Positions 25,001-32,822 of a DNA stretch of 64,000 nt are shown here, piece after piece (the stretch's first letter is position 1; every line of letters begins with the position of its first letter). The notes under the pieces are model-generated. The model was not told where the DNA came from, did not search any database, and saw only the letters and a list, made by a program, of their open reading frames with translations. The position numbers and the translations under genes were made by a program. This stretch comes from Chloroflexaceae bacterium (GTDB taxonomy: Bacteria > Chloroflexota > Chloroflexia > Chloroflexales > Chloroflexaceae), in contig JAAUTZ010000005.1 in the NCBI GenBank assembly GCA_012031225.1, forward strand, positions 14,006 to 78,005. The letters are read 5' to 3'.

Positions 25001-25287
25001 TTGCGGCGAACGAGATCAAGACGGCTTGCCAGCAAGTCTGCCCGACAGGGGCAATTGTCTTTGGCGACATCAACAATCCCGAAGATACGGTGACGGCGAT
25101 TAAGGAGCTACCGCTCAACTACGCCGTACTGGGCGAGCTGAATGTGGTGCCACGCACGACCTACCTTGGCCGCTTGATGAACTTCAATCCAGAGATCGGT
25201 GGTGACATTGGCATTACCTACTTCATTGAGCAGCATCACGGGCAGGGCGATGAGCATAGCAACGATCACGGTGAAAACAGTGAATAA
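22087..25287 (+). CDS. actB: Alternative complex III, iron-sulfur subunit ActB
   Basis: A 1066-residue fused protein. Residues 89-108 have a twin-arginine type signal (SRRNFLKLMGASLALAGVTA). The next 650 residues are a molybdopterin-oxidoreductase-like domain, which in characterised ActB lacks the cofactor. The C-terminal third is a ferredoxin-like module with four cysteine clusters: CTGCNACLVACQ (about residue 815), CVHCEKAPCELVCP (about 870), CVGTKYCSNNCP (about 902) and CTYCQQR with CQQVCPTGA (about 951-988). The structure is established for Chloroflexus and Flavobacterium complexes; the four Fe-S centres relay electrons from quinol to ActA/ActE. The ribosome site is weak, and expression probably relies on coupling with actA. 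Confidence 0.96.
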   Translation: MLHKTILPAGSDATHNQSGIIELTEGSPAPRLSPQEQLRDFQERMELLRGKQGKAYWRGLEELADTPQFDEVLQREFPRGAAEWLDPISRRNFLKLMGASLALAGVTACTRQADEYILPYTNAPVGLLPGVPAYYATAMPLGGLTTGLLAKSVMSRPIKLEGNPKHPASLGATDLLAQASILTFYDPERSQVVFNGSNQSTWANFVTNIGPQMEQIKAVSGTGLAFLTEATSSPTFAALMERLLVDVPNATWYQYEPLARDNAFRASELAFGQQVLPKYDFTKADVVLSLDADFLNGGVAWVRYAHDYATRRRIWEGDLSRLYVIEATPSATGTMADHRITARPSEVEAMARAIAQQLGVNVPQASGLTLTEKQEKAVAGLVSDLQAKRGSSIVIAGDEQPPAVHMLAFAINEALGNVGSTVEYIETPLVQPSHNFEGIKALSDAMGSGAVQMLVIIGPNPVFTAPADLDFGAKLAQVPFSVHMGLYRDETGQAVTWHIPETHFLETWSDGRAYDGTTTIMQPLIAPLFNARSPIELLSVLRGVELPSIDLIRTQWGVPANDRFNTFWQTTLNEGLVADSEAEPVNVTLDLGSLPPAPTLDAGSFEVVFRPDPALYDGRFANNGWLQEVPKPLTKITWDNPALVSPRTAVALLNIPVGDVANLKPEDYEKLSGANGRMLDITYGGRVLRVPLWVTPGHPDNTITLYVGSGHTAMGVIANGTGFNTYSIRTSDAPWFGPATVTATAEQYRLVSTQMHHSMEGRAIVRIGTLDRYRENPEFVKDLAEFNENLKKSLFTGEWEYNGHAWGMTIDLNTCTGCNACLVACQAENNIPIVGKSEVAVGREMHWIRIDRYYGGTLEDPMMYFQPMACVHCEKAPCELVCPVAATVHSHEGINSMIYNRCVGTKYCSNNCPYKVRRFNFLQYVDETTPSFKLMRNPEVTVRSRGVMEKCTYCQQRISTVGQAAKVENRPIAANEIKTACQQVCPTGAIVFGDINNPEDTVTAIKELPLNYAVLGELNVVPRTTYLGRLMNFNPEIGGDIGITYFIEQHHGQGDEHSNDHGENSE

Positions 25288-25319
25288 GCAATCCCGCTCA
25301 GAGATACTGGAGGACAACT

Positions 25320-26726
25320 ATGGCAATGTCTGAACCGCTGGGACGAGCGGGCAATATTGAACGCAAGGAGCCGTACATCGGCCCCGGCGAAACCTATGAG
25401 TCAATTACCAACAATATCTCCGATATTGTGCTGGTCCACCCGAAGGATACGCCACGCGGCTGGATCTTCGGCTTTGCGATTGCGGTACTGGTGCTGTTCA
25501 TCTTTCTCTATGCCATCACCGACCTGCTCATTCGGGGCGTGGGCGTGTGGGGGATTAACATCCCGGTGGCGTGGGGCTTCGACATCATCAACTTCGTGTG
25601 GTGGATTGGGATTGGGCACGCGGGTACGTTGATCTCGGCGATCCTGTTGCTGTTTGCACAGGATTGGCGCAACTCGATCAACCGCTTTGCGGAAGCGATG
25701 ACGCTGTTTGCGGTAGCCTGCGCGGGGCTATTCCCGATCCTGCACTTGGGGCGGCCATGGTTCTTCTACTGGCTTGCGCCCTACCCCAATACCTTTGGCA
25801 TGTGGCCCCAGTTCCGCAGTGCCTTGACGTGGGACGTATTCGCCATCAGCACCTACGCCTTCATCTCGCTGCTGTTCTGGCTGATTGGCTTGATCCCCGA
25901 CTTTGCCAAGATGCGCGACCGCAGCACCCATCCCGTGCCGAAGTTCTTCTATGGGGCGGCATCGCTGGGCTGGCGTGGCTCGGCGCGGCACTGGAACCGC
26001 TACGAGATCGCCTACATCCTGCTGGCGGGCTTGTCTACGCCGCTGGTGGTTTCGGTTCACTCGATCATTAGCCTCGACTTTGCGATTTCGGTGGTGCCGG
26101 GCTGGAACCCGACGGTCTTCCCGCCCTACTTCGTGGCTGGTGCGGTGTTCGCAGGCTTTGCGATGGTGTTGCTGCTGATGATCCCGGTGCGCTCGCTCTA
26201 CGGCTTGCAGCAGTATGTGACGATGAAGCACATTGACAATATGGCCAAGATTATGCTGGCTACCGGGATGATCGTGGTGTATGGGTATCTGGTCGAGCTG
26301 TATATCGCCTTCTACAGTGGTGCCGAGCTAGAGCTAGCACTGGTGCAGAATCGCTTGTTCGGGATGTATGGCTGGGCCTTCTGGGCGTTGATCTTCTTCA
26401 ATGGAGTGTGCATCCAGCCGCTGTGGTTCCCGCAGGTGCGCCGCAACTTGCCGGCTCTGATCGTGATCAGCATCTGTGTCAGCATCGGCATGTGGCTCGA
26501 GCGGTTTGTGATTATCGTGGGCAGCTTGAGTACCGACTTCCTGCCTTCCTCGTGGGCCCCGTTCACGCCCACCTTCTGGGATTTCCTACTCTACTTTGGG
26601 ACGTTCGGGCTGTTCTTCTCAGGGATGCTGCTGTTCATTCGGGTGATGCCGATGATCAATATCTTTGAGATGCAAGTCTTGCAATATAAAGAAGACATGA
26701 AGCGCGAAGCCGAGCAACAGGCGTAA
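25320..26726 (+). CDS. actC: Alternative complex III, NrfD-like quinol-oxidising subunit ActC
   Basis: This 468-residue integral membrane protein is of the NrfD/PsrC family, with about ten transmembrane helices. It starts with a soluble N-terminus (GPGETYESITNNISDIV) and shows conserved family blocks such as WWIGIGHAGTLISAILLLF and FYWLAPYPNTFGMWPQFRSALTWDVFAI. ActC is the subunit that binds and oxidises quinol, and a proton-transfer role has been suggested for it. The ribosome site GGAGG lies 7 bases before ATG 25320; an in-frame ATG at 25326 is less favoured. It follows actB by 32 bases and precedes actD by 13. Confidence 0.95.
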   Translation: MAMSEPLGRAGNIERKEPYIGPGETYESITNNISDIVLVHPKDTPRGWIFGFAIAVLVLFIFLYAITDLLIRGVGVWGINIPVAWGFDIINFVWWIGIGHAGTLISAILLLFAQDWRNSINRFAEAMTLFAVACAGLFPILHLGRPWFFYWLAPYPNTFGMWPQFRSALTWDVFAISTYAFISLLFWLIGLIPDFAKMRDRSTHPVPKFFYGAASLGWRGSARHWNRYEIAYILLAGLSTPLVVSVHSIISLDFAISVVPGWNPTVFPPYFVAGAVFAGFAMVLLLMIPVRSLYGLQQYVTMKHIDNMAKIMLATGMIVVYGYLVELYIAFYSGAELELALVQNRLFGMYGWAFWALIFFNGVCIQPLWFPQVRRNLPALIVISICVSIGMWLERFVIIVGSLSTDFLPSSWAPFTPTFWDFLLYFGTFGLFFSGMLLFIRVMPMINIFEMQVLQYKEDMKREAEQQA

Positions 26727-26739
26727 AGGGGGACAGACG

Positions 26740-27273
26740 ATGAGCATACCAATTTACGGCTTGATGGCTGAATTTGAAAAGCCAGACCAGCTGATCCACG
26801 CGACGGAGGCGGCCCATGCCGCAGGCTATCGGCGCATGGATGCGTACACACCCTTCCCGATTGAGGAGGTATCGGAAGCCATGCACTTTCACGATGATCT
26901 GGTGCGCCGGATTGTCTTGGTGGCGGCCATCTCTGGGATGATTACCGCGCTGACGTTGCAGGTGCTTGGCTCGGCGGTGGATTACCCGCTCAACATTGGG
27001 GGTCGTCCGTTGCTGAGCTGGCCGGCCTTTCTGCCGATTACGTTTGAGTTGACGATCCTGTTTGCGGGGATTGCGGCGGTGCTCTCGGTGATCGTCCTGA
27101 ATGGGTTGCCACAGCCTTATCATCCCGCCTTCAATGCGCCCAACTTTGAGCGGGCGAGCATTGATCGGTTTTTCCTGTGCATTGAATCGAACGACCCGCA
27201 ATTTGACCTATCTGCAACGCGGAAGTTTCTCGAAGAACTTCATCCGGTGCAGGTCTCAGAAGTGGAGCAGTGA
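26740..27273 (+). CDS. actD: Alternative complex III, subunit ActD (DUF3341)
   Basis: This 177-residue DUF3341 protein has a cytoplasmic N-terminal domain (IYGLMAEFEKPDQLIHATEAAHAAGYRRMDAYTPFPIEE) and two transmembrane helices (about residues 60-80 and 101-121), the usual layout of ActD. DUF3341 subunits are found in every alternative complex III and act as a membrane scaffold in contact with ActC and ActF. AAGGGGGA precedes ATG 26740. Its 3' end overlaps actE by 4 bases. Confidence 0.95.
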   Translation: MSIPIYGLMAEFEKPDQLIHATEAAHAAGYRRMDAYTPFPIEEVSEAMHFHDDLVRRIVLVAAISGMITALTLQVLGSAVDYPLNIGGRPLLSWPAFLPITFELTILFAGIAAVLSVIVLNGLPQPYHPAFNAPNFERASIDRFFLCIESNDPQFDLSATRKFLEELHPVQVSEVEQ

Positions 27274-27890
27274 TGAACGGACAACAAGGTACGCTCTCCG
27301 GTGCGCTGCGGCTGGTGGGGGTTGTGCTGGGGGTGCTGATCCTGAGCGGATGTGGTGAGATCTTCGCCTTCCGCCAATGGATGTACAACCAGCCCGTGGC
27401 CCGCACCTACCGCGAATCGGAGTTCTTTGCGGATCGGCGCAGTGCCCGCAATCCGGTGGAGGGCACGGTGGCGCAGGGCACCGCCCAGACGGACGAGTTC
27501 TTCTACACGGGTCTCGTCAATGGGCAAGAGGTAGATGCGTTGCCCTTCCCGCTGACAGCGGCGGTGCTGAGCCGCGGCGAGCAGCAATACAACGTCTACT
27601 GTGCGCCATGTCACGGGCTGACGGGCTATGGCAATGGCGTGGTAGCGCGGCGCGGGGTCACCCCGCCGTCCAACTACCATTCGGATTATCTGCGCGAAAA
27701 GACCCTTAGCCACTACTACAACGTGATGACCAACGGCTACCGCAACATGTGGTCGTATGAGCAGAAGATTACGCCGGAAGATCGGTGGGCGATTGCGGCC
27801 TACATTCGTGCGCTGCAACTGAGCCAGAACGCATCGCCGGAGGATGTGCCGCCGGATCAGTTGAACCAGCTACAGGGGATGCAACCATGA
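27270..27890 (+). CDS. actE: Alternative complex III, monoheme cytochrome c lipoprotein ActE
   Basis: A 206-residue lipoprotein: the lipobox LILSGC places the lipidated Cys at residue 27. One CxxCH heme motif, CAPCHGLTGYGNG, is near residues 111-115, and a possible distal Met ligand lies in NVMTNGYRNMWSYEQKI. Monoheme ActE is the electron exit next to ActA, often passing electrons to a cytochrome or copper protein. It shares ATGA overlaps with actD (start at 27270) and with actF (ATG at 27887). Confidence 0.94.
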   Translation: MMNGQQGTLSGALRLVGVVLGVLILSGCGEIFAFRQWMYNQPVARTYRESEFFADRRSARNPVEGTVAQGTAQTDEFFYTGLVNGQEVDALPFPLTAAVLSRGEQQYNVYCAPCHGLTGYGNGVVARRGVTPPSNYHSDYLREKTLSHYYNVMTNGYRNMWSYEQKITPEDRWAIAAYIRALQLSQNASPEDVPPDQLNQLQGMQP

Positions 27891-29143
27891 GTGCAACATC
27901 ATCATCATTGATTGAAACGCCGCCGCGCCCAGAGTCAGAACTGCCTGCGCTGTTTGCGAAGGTGCAGACATATGGCATGATTGCGGCGGGGCTAGGGTTG
28001 GTTTTGCTGCTGGTGGCGGGCTTCCTGACAAGCTGGACAGAAGTGTGGCGGGGCTACTTGATCGCCTACTTCTTCTGGTTTGGGCTGAGTATGGGTTCGT
28101 TGGGGATCGTTTTCCTGTATCACTTGGCGGGCGGACGCTGGGGCTTTATTGTGCGCCGCCCGATGGAAGCAGGGGCCGTGGCACTGGTGGCAATGCTGGT
28201 GATGTTCCTGCCGATAGTGGGGCTAGTGCTGACAAGCAACCCGGCGGTGTATGTTTGGCTCGATCCGGCGAAAATCGCCAGTGATCCAATCATCGCCGCT
28301 AAGGGGTGGTATCTCAATCCGGGTGCGTGGTCCTCGCGGGCGTTGTTCTCGCTCGGTGTGTTCATCGGCTTCGCCTTCATCCTGCGCCAGTCCTCGCTCC
28401 GGCAGGATTCGGCTCCCGATGGCGACTTCTCGCTGGCCAGCCGCATGCGCCAACTGAGTGGCTTGGGCGTGCTGTTCTACGTGGTGCTGATGACGATGAT
28501 TGCGGTAGATTGGGCGATGTCCATCGAGCCGCACTGGTTCTCGGCGATCTACGGCGTGCTATTCATCGTGGGGCAGGGGCTGTCGGTCTTTGCCTTCATC
28601 ATTGTGATGGTCTCGGTGTTGGTGCGCTTCCAGCCGTTCGCCGCGATCATCAACAAGGATCGCCTCGATGAGTACGGCAAGCTGATGTTGGCGTTTGTCG
28701 TGCTGTGGGCGTATGTCAACTATGGGCAGTATATTATCATCTGGTCGGGCAACATCCACGAATTTACACCGTGGTATTTGAACCGCTTGGGCGAAGGCTG
28801 GATCGTGCTGTCCGTGTTCCTGATGCTGTTCCACTTTGCGGTGCCGTTTGCGCTGTTGCTCTCGCGCCTGCTCAAGCGCAACCTGCGCCTGCTCACGCTG
28901 GTTGCGGGGTGGGTCTTGGTTGTACGGCTGCTAGAAATCTTCTGGCTGATTGCCCCCGATTTCGTCAACTCTTTCGGTAGCCCGTTGATCGCGTTGATTA
29001 TGACCTACATCGCCGCGCACATCCTGCTCGGCGGGGTCTGGTTTATGGCTTTCGGGTGGGTGCTGCAACGCCAGCCGGTGCTCGCCGCCAACGATCTGCG
29101 GAACGACCCGCGTGCAATGAAAGGACAGGTAGCCCATGCTTAA
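27887..29143 (+). CDS. actF: Alternative complex III, second NrfD-like subunit ActF
   Basis: This 418-residue membrane protein is the second NrfD/PsrC-type subunit, with about ten hydrophobic segments, including SWTEVWRGYLIAYFFWFGLSMG and YHLAGGRWGFIVRRPMEAGA. ActF packs against ActC in resolved structures and is implicated in proton translocation. The start ATG 27887 overlaps the actE stop by 4 bases; an in-frame upstream extension within actE is not needed. The actG start lies 8 bases before its stop. Confidence 0.94.
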   Translation: MSATSSSLIETPPRPESELPALFAKVQTYGMIAAGLGLVLLLVAGFLTSWTEVWRGYLIAYFFWFGLSMGSLGIVFLYHLAGGRWGFIVRRPMEAGAVALVAMLVMFLPIVGLVLTSNPAVYVWLDPAKIASDPIIAAKGWYLNPGAWSSRALFSLGVFIGFAFILRQSSLRQDSAPDGDFSLASRMRQLSGLGVLFYVVLMTMIAVDWAMSIEPHWFSAIYGVLFIVGQGLSVFAFIIVMVSVLVRFQPFAAIINKDRLDEYGKLMLAFVVLWAYVNYGQYIIIWSGNIHEFTPWYLNRLGEGWIVLSVFLMLFHFAVPFALLLSRLLKRNLRLLTLVAGWVLVVRLLEIFWLIAPDFVNSFGSPLIALIMTYIAAHILLGGVWFMAFGWVLQRQPVLAANDLRNDPRAMKGQVAHA

Positions 29144-29453
29144 TCCTACTCCAGATGTCAATGATGCCTCGCGTGTGACGTGGCGCAGCTTCTTGCCCGT
29201 GTGGTCAGTTGTAACAGCCATCTTCACGCTGTATCTGCTGATCGCCTTGCTTGCCGGGCGGCTGCCACCAACGCCCAATCTAGCGACTCCGTATACGACG
29301 GATCAGTGGCATCAGATTCGTGCTGAGCAAACTGAACAGCTCCAGAGCTTTGGTTGGGTGGATGAGGAAGCGGGCATCGTTCACATCCCGATTGAACGGG
29401 CCAAAGAGCAGCTGTTGGAGCAGGGCTTGCCGGTTCAAGCCGGCGGCAACTAA
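29136..29453 (+). CDS. actG: Alternative complex III, small subunit ActG
   Basis: A 105-residue protein with one transmembrane helix (about residues 24-46: VWSVVTAIFTLYLLIALLAG) and a soluble extracytoplasmic tail with FGWVDEEAGIVHIPIERAKEQLL. In Chloroflexus-type operons the last gene, actG, encodes exactly such a one-helix protein, and its tail has this conserved 'GWVDE..GIVHIPIERAM' pattern that also occurs in cytochrome oxidase-associated proteins. It overlaps actF by 8 bases and is followed at once by the operon terminator. Confidence 0.9.
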   Translation: MLNPTPDVNDASRVTWRSFLPVWSVVTAIFTLYLLIALLAGRLPPTPNLATPYTTDQWHQIRAEQTEQLQSFGWVDEEAGIVHIPIERAKEQLLEQGLPVQAGGN

Positions 29454-29461
29454 GCCAAATC

Positions 29462-29520
29462 CACCCGAGTTGCGGGTGTGCGGACGCGAGACCACATCGC
29501 AACAGGTGATGTGGTCTTTT
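29462..29520 (+). terminator. Terminator of the act operon
   Basis: A first hairpin (CACCCG 29462-29467 with CGGGTG 29473-29478) precedes a stronger one: GACCACATC (29490-29498) and GATGTGGTC (29508-29516), 9 bp, 9-base loop, followed by TTTT. The second is a good intrinsic terminator. Confidence 0.85.
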
Positions 29521-29606
29521 GCTATAATCATGGTGTATAGTATAGTATCAGGGCAGGCCGGGCAAAATCAGAGCGCGAAATCCTTTATTAGATGGTAATA
29601 TGGGGG

Positions 29607-29612
29607 TATAAT
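29607..29612 (+). promoter_or_regulatory. Possible -10 element upstream of the kinase
   Basis: TATAAT stands 7 bases before an ATG at 29620 that opens a 15-codon frame, a geometry also seen at the isopentenyl phosphate kinase. A -35 partner is poor (TTTATT at 29584). The 280-base gap from the act terminator to the kinase contains nothing else recognised. Confidence 0.4.
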
Positions 29613-29736
29613 AAACGTTATGAAAAATCTGGCTCTGAAACACGGCTCCCATATCTACTGTGGCTAACACAACGCAACATCCGGTAATCCTACGTACCGC
29701 AGGGCGGCATAAGATGCTTTTCAGCCGAGCTTGCTG

Positions 29737-31695
29737 ATGGCACAGGAACTCCCGCACATGCAGGTTAACGCGCTGCTCCAAAACCGATACCGTGTTCTGC
29801 GTCCGGTGGGTCGCGGTGGGATGGGGACGGTCTATGAGGCGATTGATATGCGCCTCAATTCTACGGTTGCGCTAAAAGAAACGCTGCTCACGGATCCGAT
29901 CTCGCGCCGCGCCTTCGAGCGTGAGGCCCAATTGCTTGCCCGTTTGCGTCACCCCGCGCTGCCGAAAGTGATTGACCACTTCTCCGAGAATGACCGCCAG
30001 TTCCTCGTGATGGAGTTTATTGCTGGCGATGATTTGGCGACGCTGATGGAGAAGCGCGGCGGACGCTTCCCACCGGAGGAGATTCTGCGCTGGATGTTGC
30101 GCTGGGGCGATCAACTACTGGATGCGCTGGACTATCTGCATAAGCAGAATCCGCCCGTCTTTCACCGCGATGTTAAGCCCCAGAACTTGAAACTCTCGCC
30201 GCGTGGGGATATTATTCTGCTCGATTTCGGTCTGGCGAAAGGCGGAATCACGGGCATGGCAACCCTGCCCGGTCAGCCGGGTGCGCTTGGCTTTACCCCG
30301 AACTACTCGCCGCTTGAGCAGATTCGTGGCGCAGAGCCAGACCCGCGCAGCGATCTCTACTCATTGGCCGCGACGCTCTACCATATGGCGACGGGCACCC
30401 GTCCGGTGGATGCACTGACGCGGGCTGCTGCGCTCCTGAATGAGCAGCCTGATCCGCTCTTGCCCGCCAATCACTACAATGCCCATATCTCGCAGGAGAT
30501 AGCTGCGCTGCTGCATCAAACGCTCTCGCCGAATGTGGATGATCGCCCGCCCTCCGCAGTGGCGATGCGCCGTGCGCTGTATGATGCTCGCCGCGCTCAA
30601 GGGATCTCGACGGGCCCGCTCAATGTAAGCGACTTGCCGCCCACGCAGCCGACGCAGGTGGTTGCGTCCGTAGCGGTGGCAAACACGGCATCCCGCCGCG
30701 CTCCGACGGATACGCTAACGACTCGCCACGTTGCTTCGCCGCCCACGGGCTATCTGTCCGATAGCGCACCGCCCGTGCCGCCTGCCCCAGTTGCACCAAT
30801 CGAGCTGCCGGGTACGCTGGTGCGGACGATCTCAACAGGTAGCCCAGTGTTAAGCATGGCCCTCACGCCAGATGGACGTATTCTGGTGACGGGCAACGAT
30901 CAGGGCGAGTTGAAGTTCTGGTTGCTTGCCGATGGCTCCTTGATCCACACGCTCAAAGCGCACCAAGATGGGATTCTGCGCTTGGCGTATCTGCCCTTTG
31001 GCGGTTTGCTGATGAGTGGCAGCGAGGACAAAACAGCCCGCCTGTGGCTGGCAGAGCCGCAGCACGCGGAAGTGACGGAGCTGTATCAGGTGTTGCCCGG
31101 CTACCCGGTTGAGGCTCTGGCGATCAGTGCCAACGGGCAACGCCTTGCGGTGGGGGGCTGGAGCGATATGGTTGCGCTGCACCGCTTCCGCGATGAACGC
31201 CTCGATCTGGAGAATGAAATCTACACGGGCATTATGCATTGCCTCGCCTTCAGTGCCGATGGTCGCCTGCTGGCGGGTGGCGGCTACGAGACGACCGTGG
31301 GGCTGTGGAATGTGGAACAGTCGAACCAGATCAATACCTTGCGGGGGCACTCGAATGTGGTGCAGGCGGTTGCCTTCAGCCCACAGGGCGATGTGCTTGC
31401 ATCGGGGGGCGGAGATCGGGATGTGCTGATCTGGCAGGTGAGCGATGGGCGCGTGTTGGATCGTTTGCAGGGGCATCGCAATGTTATTCGTGCGCTGACG
31501 TTCAGTGCCGATGGCGAGCTACTTGCATCGGCGAGCGAGGATCGCACGGTGTGTGTGTGGCGCATACGCGATACAAGCCTGCTGCATACACTGGATGGGC
31601 ACACCGGCGGTGTGACCAGTGTGGTCTTTACCCCCGATCAGCAGTATGTGATCACGGGCAGCCGCGATACCAAATTCCGGATCTGGAAGGTGTGA
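29737..31695 (+). CDS. Ser/Thr protein kinase with WD40 propeller
   Basis: A 652-residue Hanks-type kinase. The kinase domain (about 18-280) is complete: glycine loop GRGGMGTVYEA, Lys47 in VALKETL, HRDVKPQN with Asp145 and Asn150, DFGLAKG, and a PNYSPLEQ activation segment. A Pro/Thr-rich linker (about 290-365) leads to seven WD40 repeats filling the C-terminus (for example LMSGSEDKTARLWL, LASGGGDRDVLIWQ, ITGSRDTKFRIWK), enough for a closed propeller. No transmembrane helix is seen, so it is cytoplasmic. ATG 29737 has a weak ribosome site; ATG 29758 is an alternative. Proximity to act may be chance. Confidence 0.93.
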   Translation: MAQELPHMQVNALLQNRYRVLRPVGRGGMGTVYEAIDMRLNSTVALKETLLTDPISRRAFEREAQLLARLRHPALPKVIDHFSENDRQFLVMEFIAGDDLATLMEKRGGRFPPEEILRWMLRWGDQLLDALDYLHKQNPPVFHRDVKPQNLKLSPRGDIILLDFGLAKGGITGMATLPGQPGALGFTPNYSPLEQIRGAEPDPRSDLYSLAATLYHMATGTRPVDALTRAAALLNEQPDPLLPANHYNAHISQEIAALLHQTLSPNVDDRPPSAVAMRRALYDARRAQGISTGPLNVSDLPPTQPTQVVASVAVANTASRRAPTDTLTTRHVASPPTGYLSDSAPPVPPAPVAPIELPGTLVRTISTGSPVLSMALTPDGRILVTGNDQGELKFWLLADGSLIHTLKAHQDGILRLAYLPFGGLLMSGSEDKTARLWLAEPQHAEVTELYQVLPGYPVEALAISANGQRLAVGGWSDMVALHRFRDERLDLENEIYTGIMHCLAFSADGRLLAGGGYETTVGLWNVEQSNQINTLRGHSNVVQAVAFSPQGDVLASGGGDRDVLIWQVSDGRVLDRLQGHRNVIRALTFSADGELLASASEDRTVCVWRIRDTSLLHTLDGHTGGVTSVVFTPDQQYVITGSRDTKFRIWKV

Positions 31696-31799
31696 CGCGG
31701 GGCGGTGTCAGCCCTGAGCGGGAGGGGGGCTGCACGCGCAGTTTGGTGTAATGCGCGGCACCCCCCCTTGTATCTGCCTCCTCGCACCTAAGCCCCTAC

Positions 31800-32822
31800 C
31801 TAGCGGAAGCTCGGCAGTGGTCCGGGTGTGACATCCTGATACGAATTGAGGACGCGGATGTAGTTTGCTCGTTCCAGCCCAGAGCTATCCCCAATCGCAC
31901 GCTGGCTCATGCTGCCCTGCATCTGGCGGATTGACTCATACTCATACGTCTCCATCCACGTCTTGACATCGTGTAGCACCATTGCCAGATGCTCAGTCCC
32001 ATTGCGAAGTAGGGCGGATGTCATCATTGCCACCGATGCGCCCGCCATCATCGCTTTCAGCACATCCTGCGCGGTGTGAACCCCACTGGTCAGGGCGAAG
32101 TCGGCTGGCACATGCCCGTACAGCAACGCAATCCAGCGTAGCGGCAGGCGCAATTCGTCCGAGGTGCTGAGGCGCAAATTGGGCACAACCTCCAGACTTT
32201 CCAGATTGAAGTCGGGCTGGTAGAAGCGGTTGAACAGCACCAAGCCCGCCGCGCCTGCATCTGCCAGCCGCTGCGTGAAGTGCGGCAGGGCGGTGAAGAA
32301 CGGGCTGATCTTGACGGCAACTGGGATCGTCAGGCTGTTGCTCACGTCATTCACTAGATTGACATAGTTGTCCTCTAGCTCGCTGCTGGTGATGCTCGGA
32401 TCGGTGGGCATGTAGTAGATGTTTAGTTCCAGTGCATCTGCGCCCGCATCCTGTATCTGCTTGGCGTAGCCAATCCAGCCGCCCGACGACACCCCGTTCA
32501 GGCTGCCGATGATGGGGATGCTGACCGCCTGCTTGAGCTGGTAGATGTGTTCGAGGTAGGCTTCGGGGCCAATGCTATAGCGGCCCATATCGGGCAGGTA
32601 GGAGAGCGACTCGGCGAAGCTCTCCGTGCCTTTGCTCAAGTAGTGATCGAGTTCGAGGTGATCGTGAATGATCTGCTCCTCGAACAGCGAGTACACGACA
32701 ACCGCCGCCGCCCCCGCCGCCTCAAGGCGTTGTACGCCCGTGACGCGCTCCGAGAGCGGTGAGGCGGATGCTACCAACGGGTTCTTCAGTTCTAAGCCGA
32801 GATAGGTCGTATTCAGGTTCAT
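31800..32822 (-). CDS. Dihydroorotate dehydrogenase-like flavoprotein
   Basis: A 340-residue TIM-barrel flavoprotein of the PyrD superfamily. It opens LNTTYLGLELKNPLVASASPLS, then has DALELNIYYMPTDP, VAVKISPFF, LVLFNRFYQPDFN and the late phosphate-binding region ALTSGVHTAQDVLKAMMAGA. The active-site signature of true class 1/2 DHODs is altered, and PyrD-like proteins of this sort are commonly found beside nifJ, so a link to PFOR rather than to pyrimidine synthesis is likely. ATG 32822 overlaps the nifJ stop by 4 bases, with AGGAG upstream within nifJ. Confidence 0.88.
   Translation of the reverse strand: MNLNTTYLGLELKNPLVASASPLSERVTGVQRLEAAGAAAVVVYSLFEEQIIHDHLELDHYLSKGTESFAESLSYLPDMGRYSIGPEAYLEHIYQLKQAVSIPIIGSLNGVSSGGWIGYAKQIQDAGADALELNIYYMPTDPSITSSELEDNYVNLVNDVSNSLTIPVAVKISPFFTALPHFTQRLADAGAAGLVLFNRFYQPDFNLESLEVVPNLRLSTSDELRLPLRWIALLYGHVPADFALTSGVHTAQDVLKAMMAGASVAMMTSALLRNGTEHLAMVLHDVKTWMETYEYESIRQMQGSMSQRAIGDSSGLERANYIRVLNSYQDVTPGPLPSFR

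Noticed and set aside
31800-32822. True pyrD (pyrimidine biosynthesis)
   Set aside because: It is coupled to nifJ, no other pyr genes are near, and the PyrD-like variants beside nifJ form a separate branch. A pyrimidine role is not supported.
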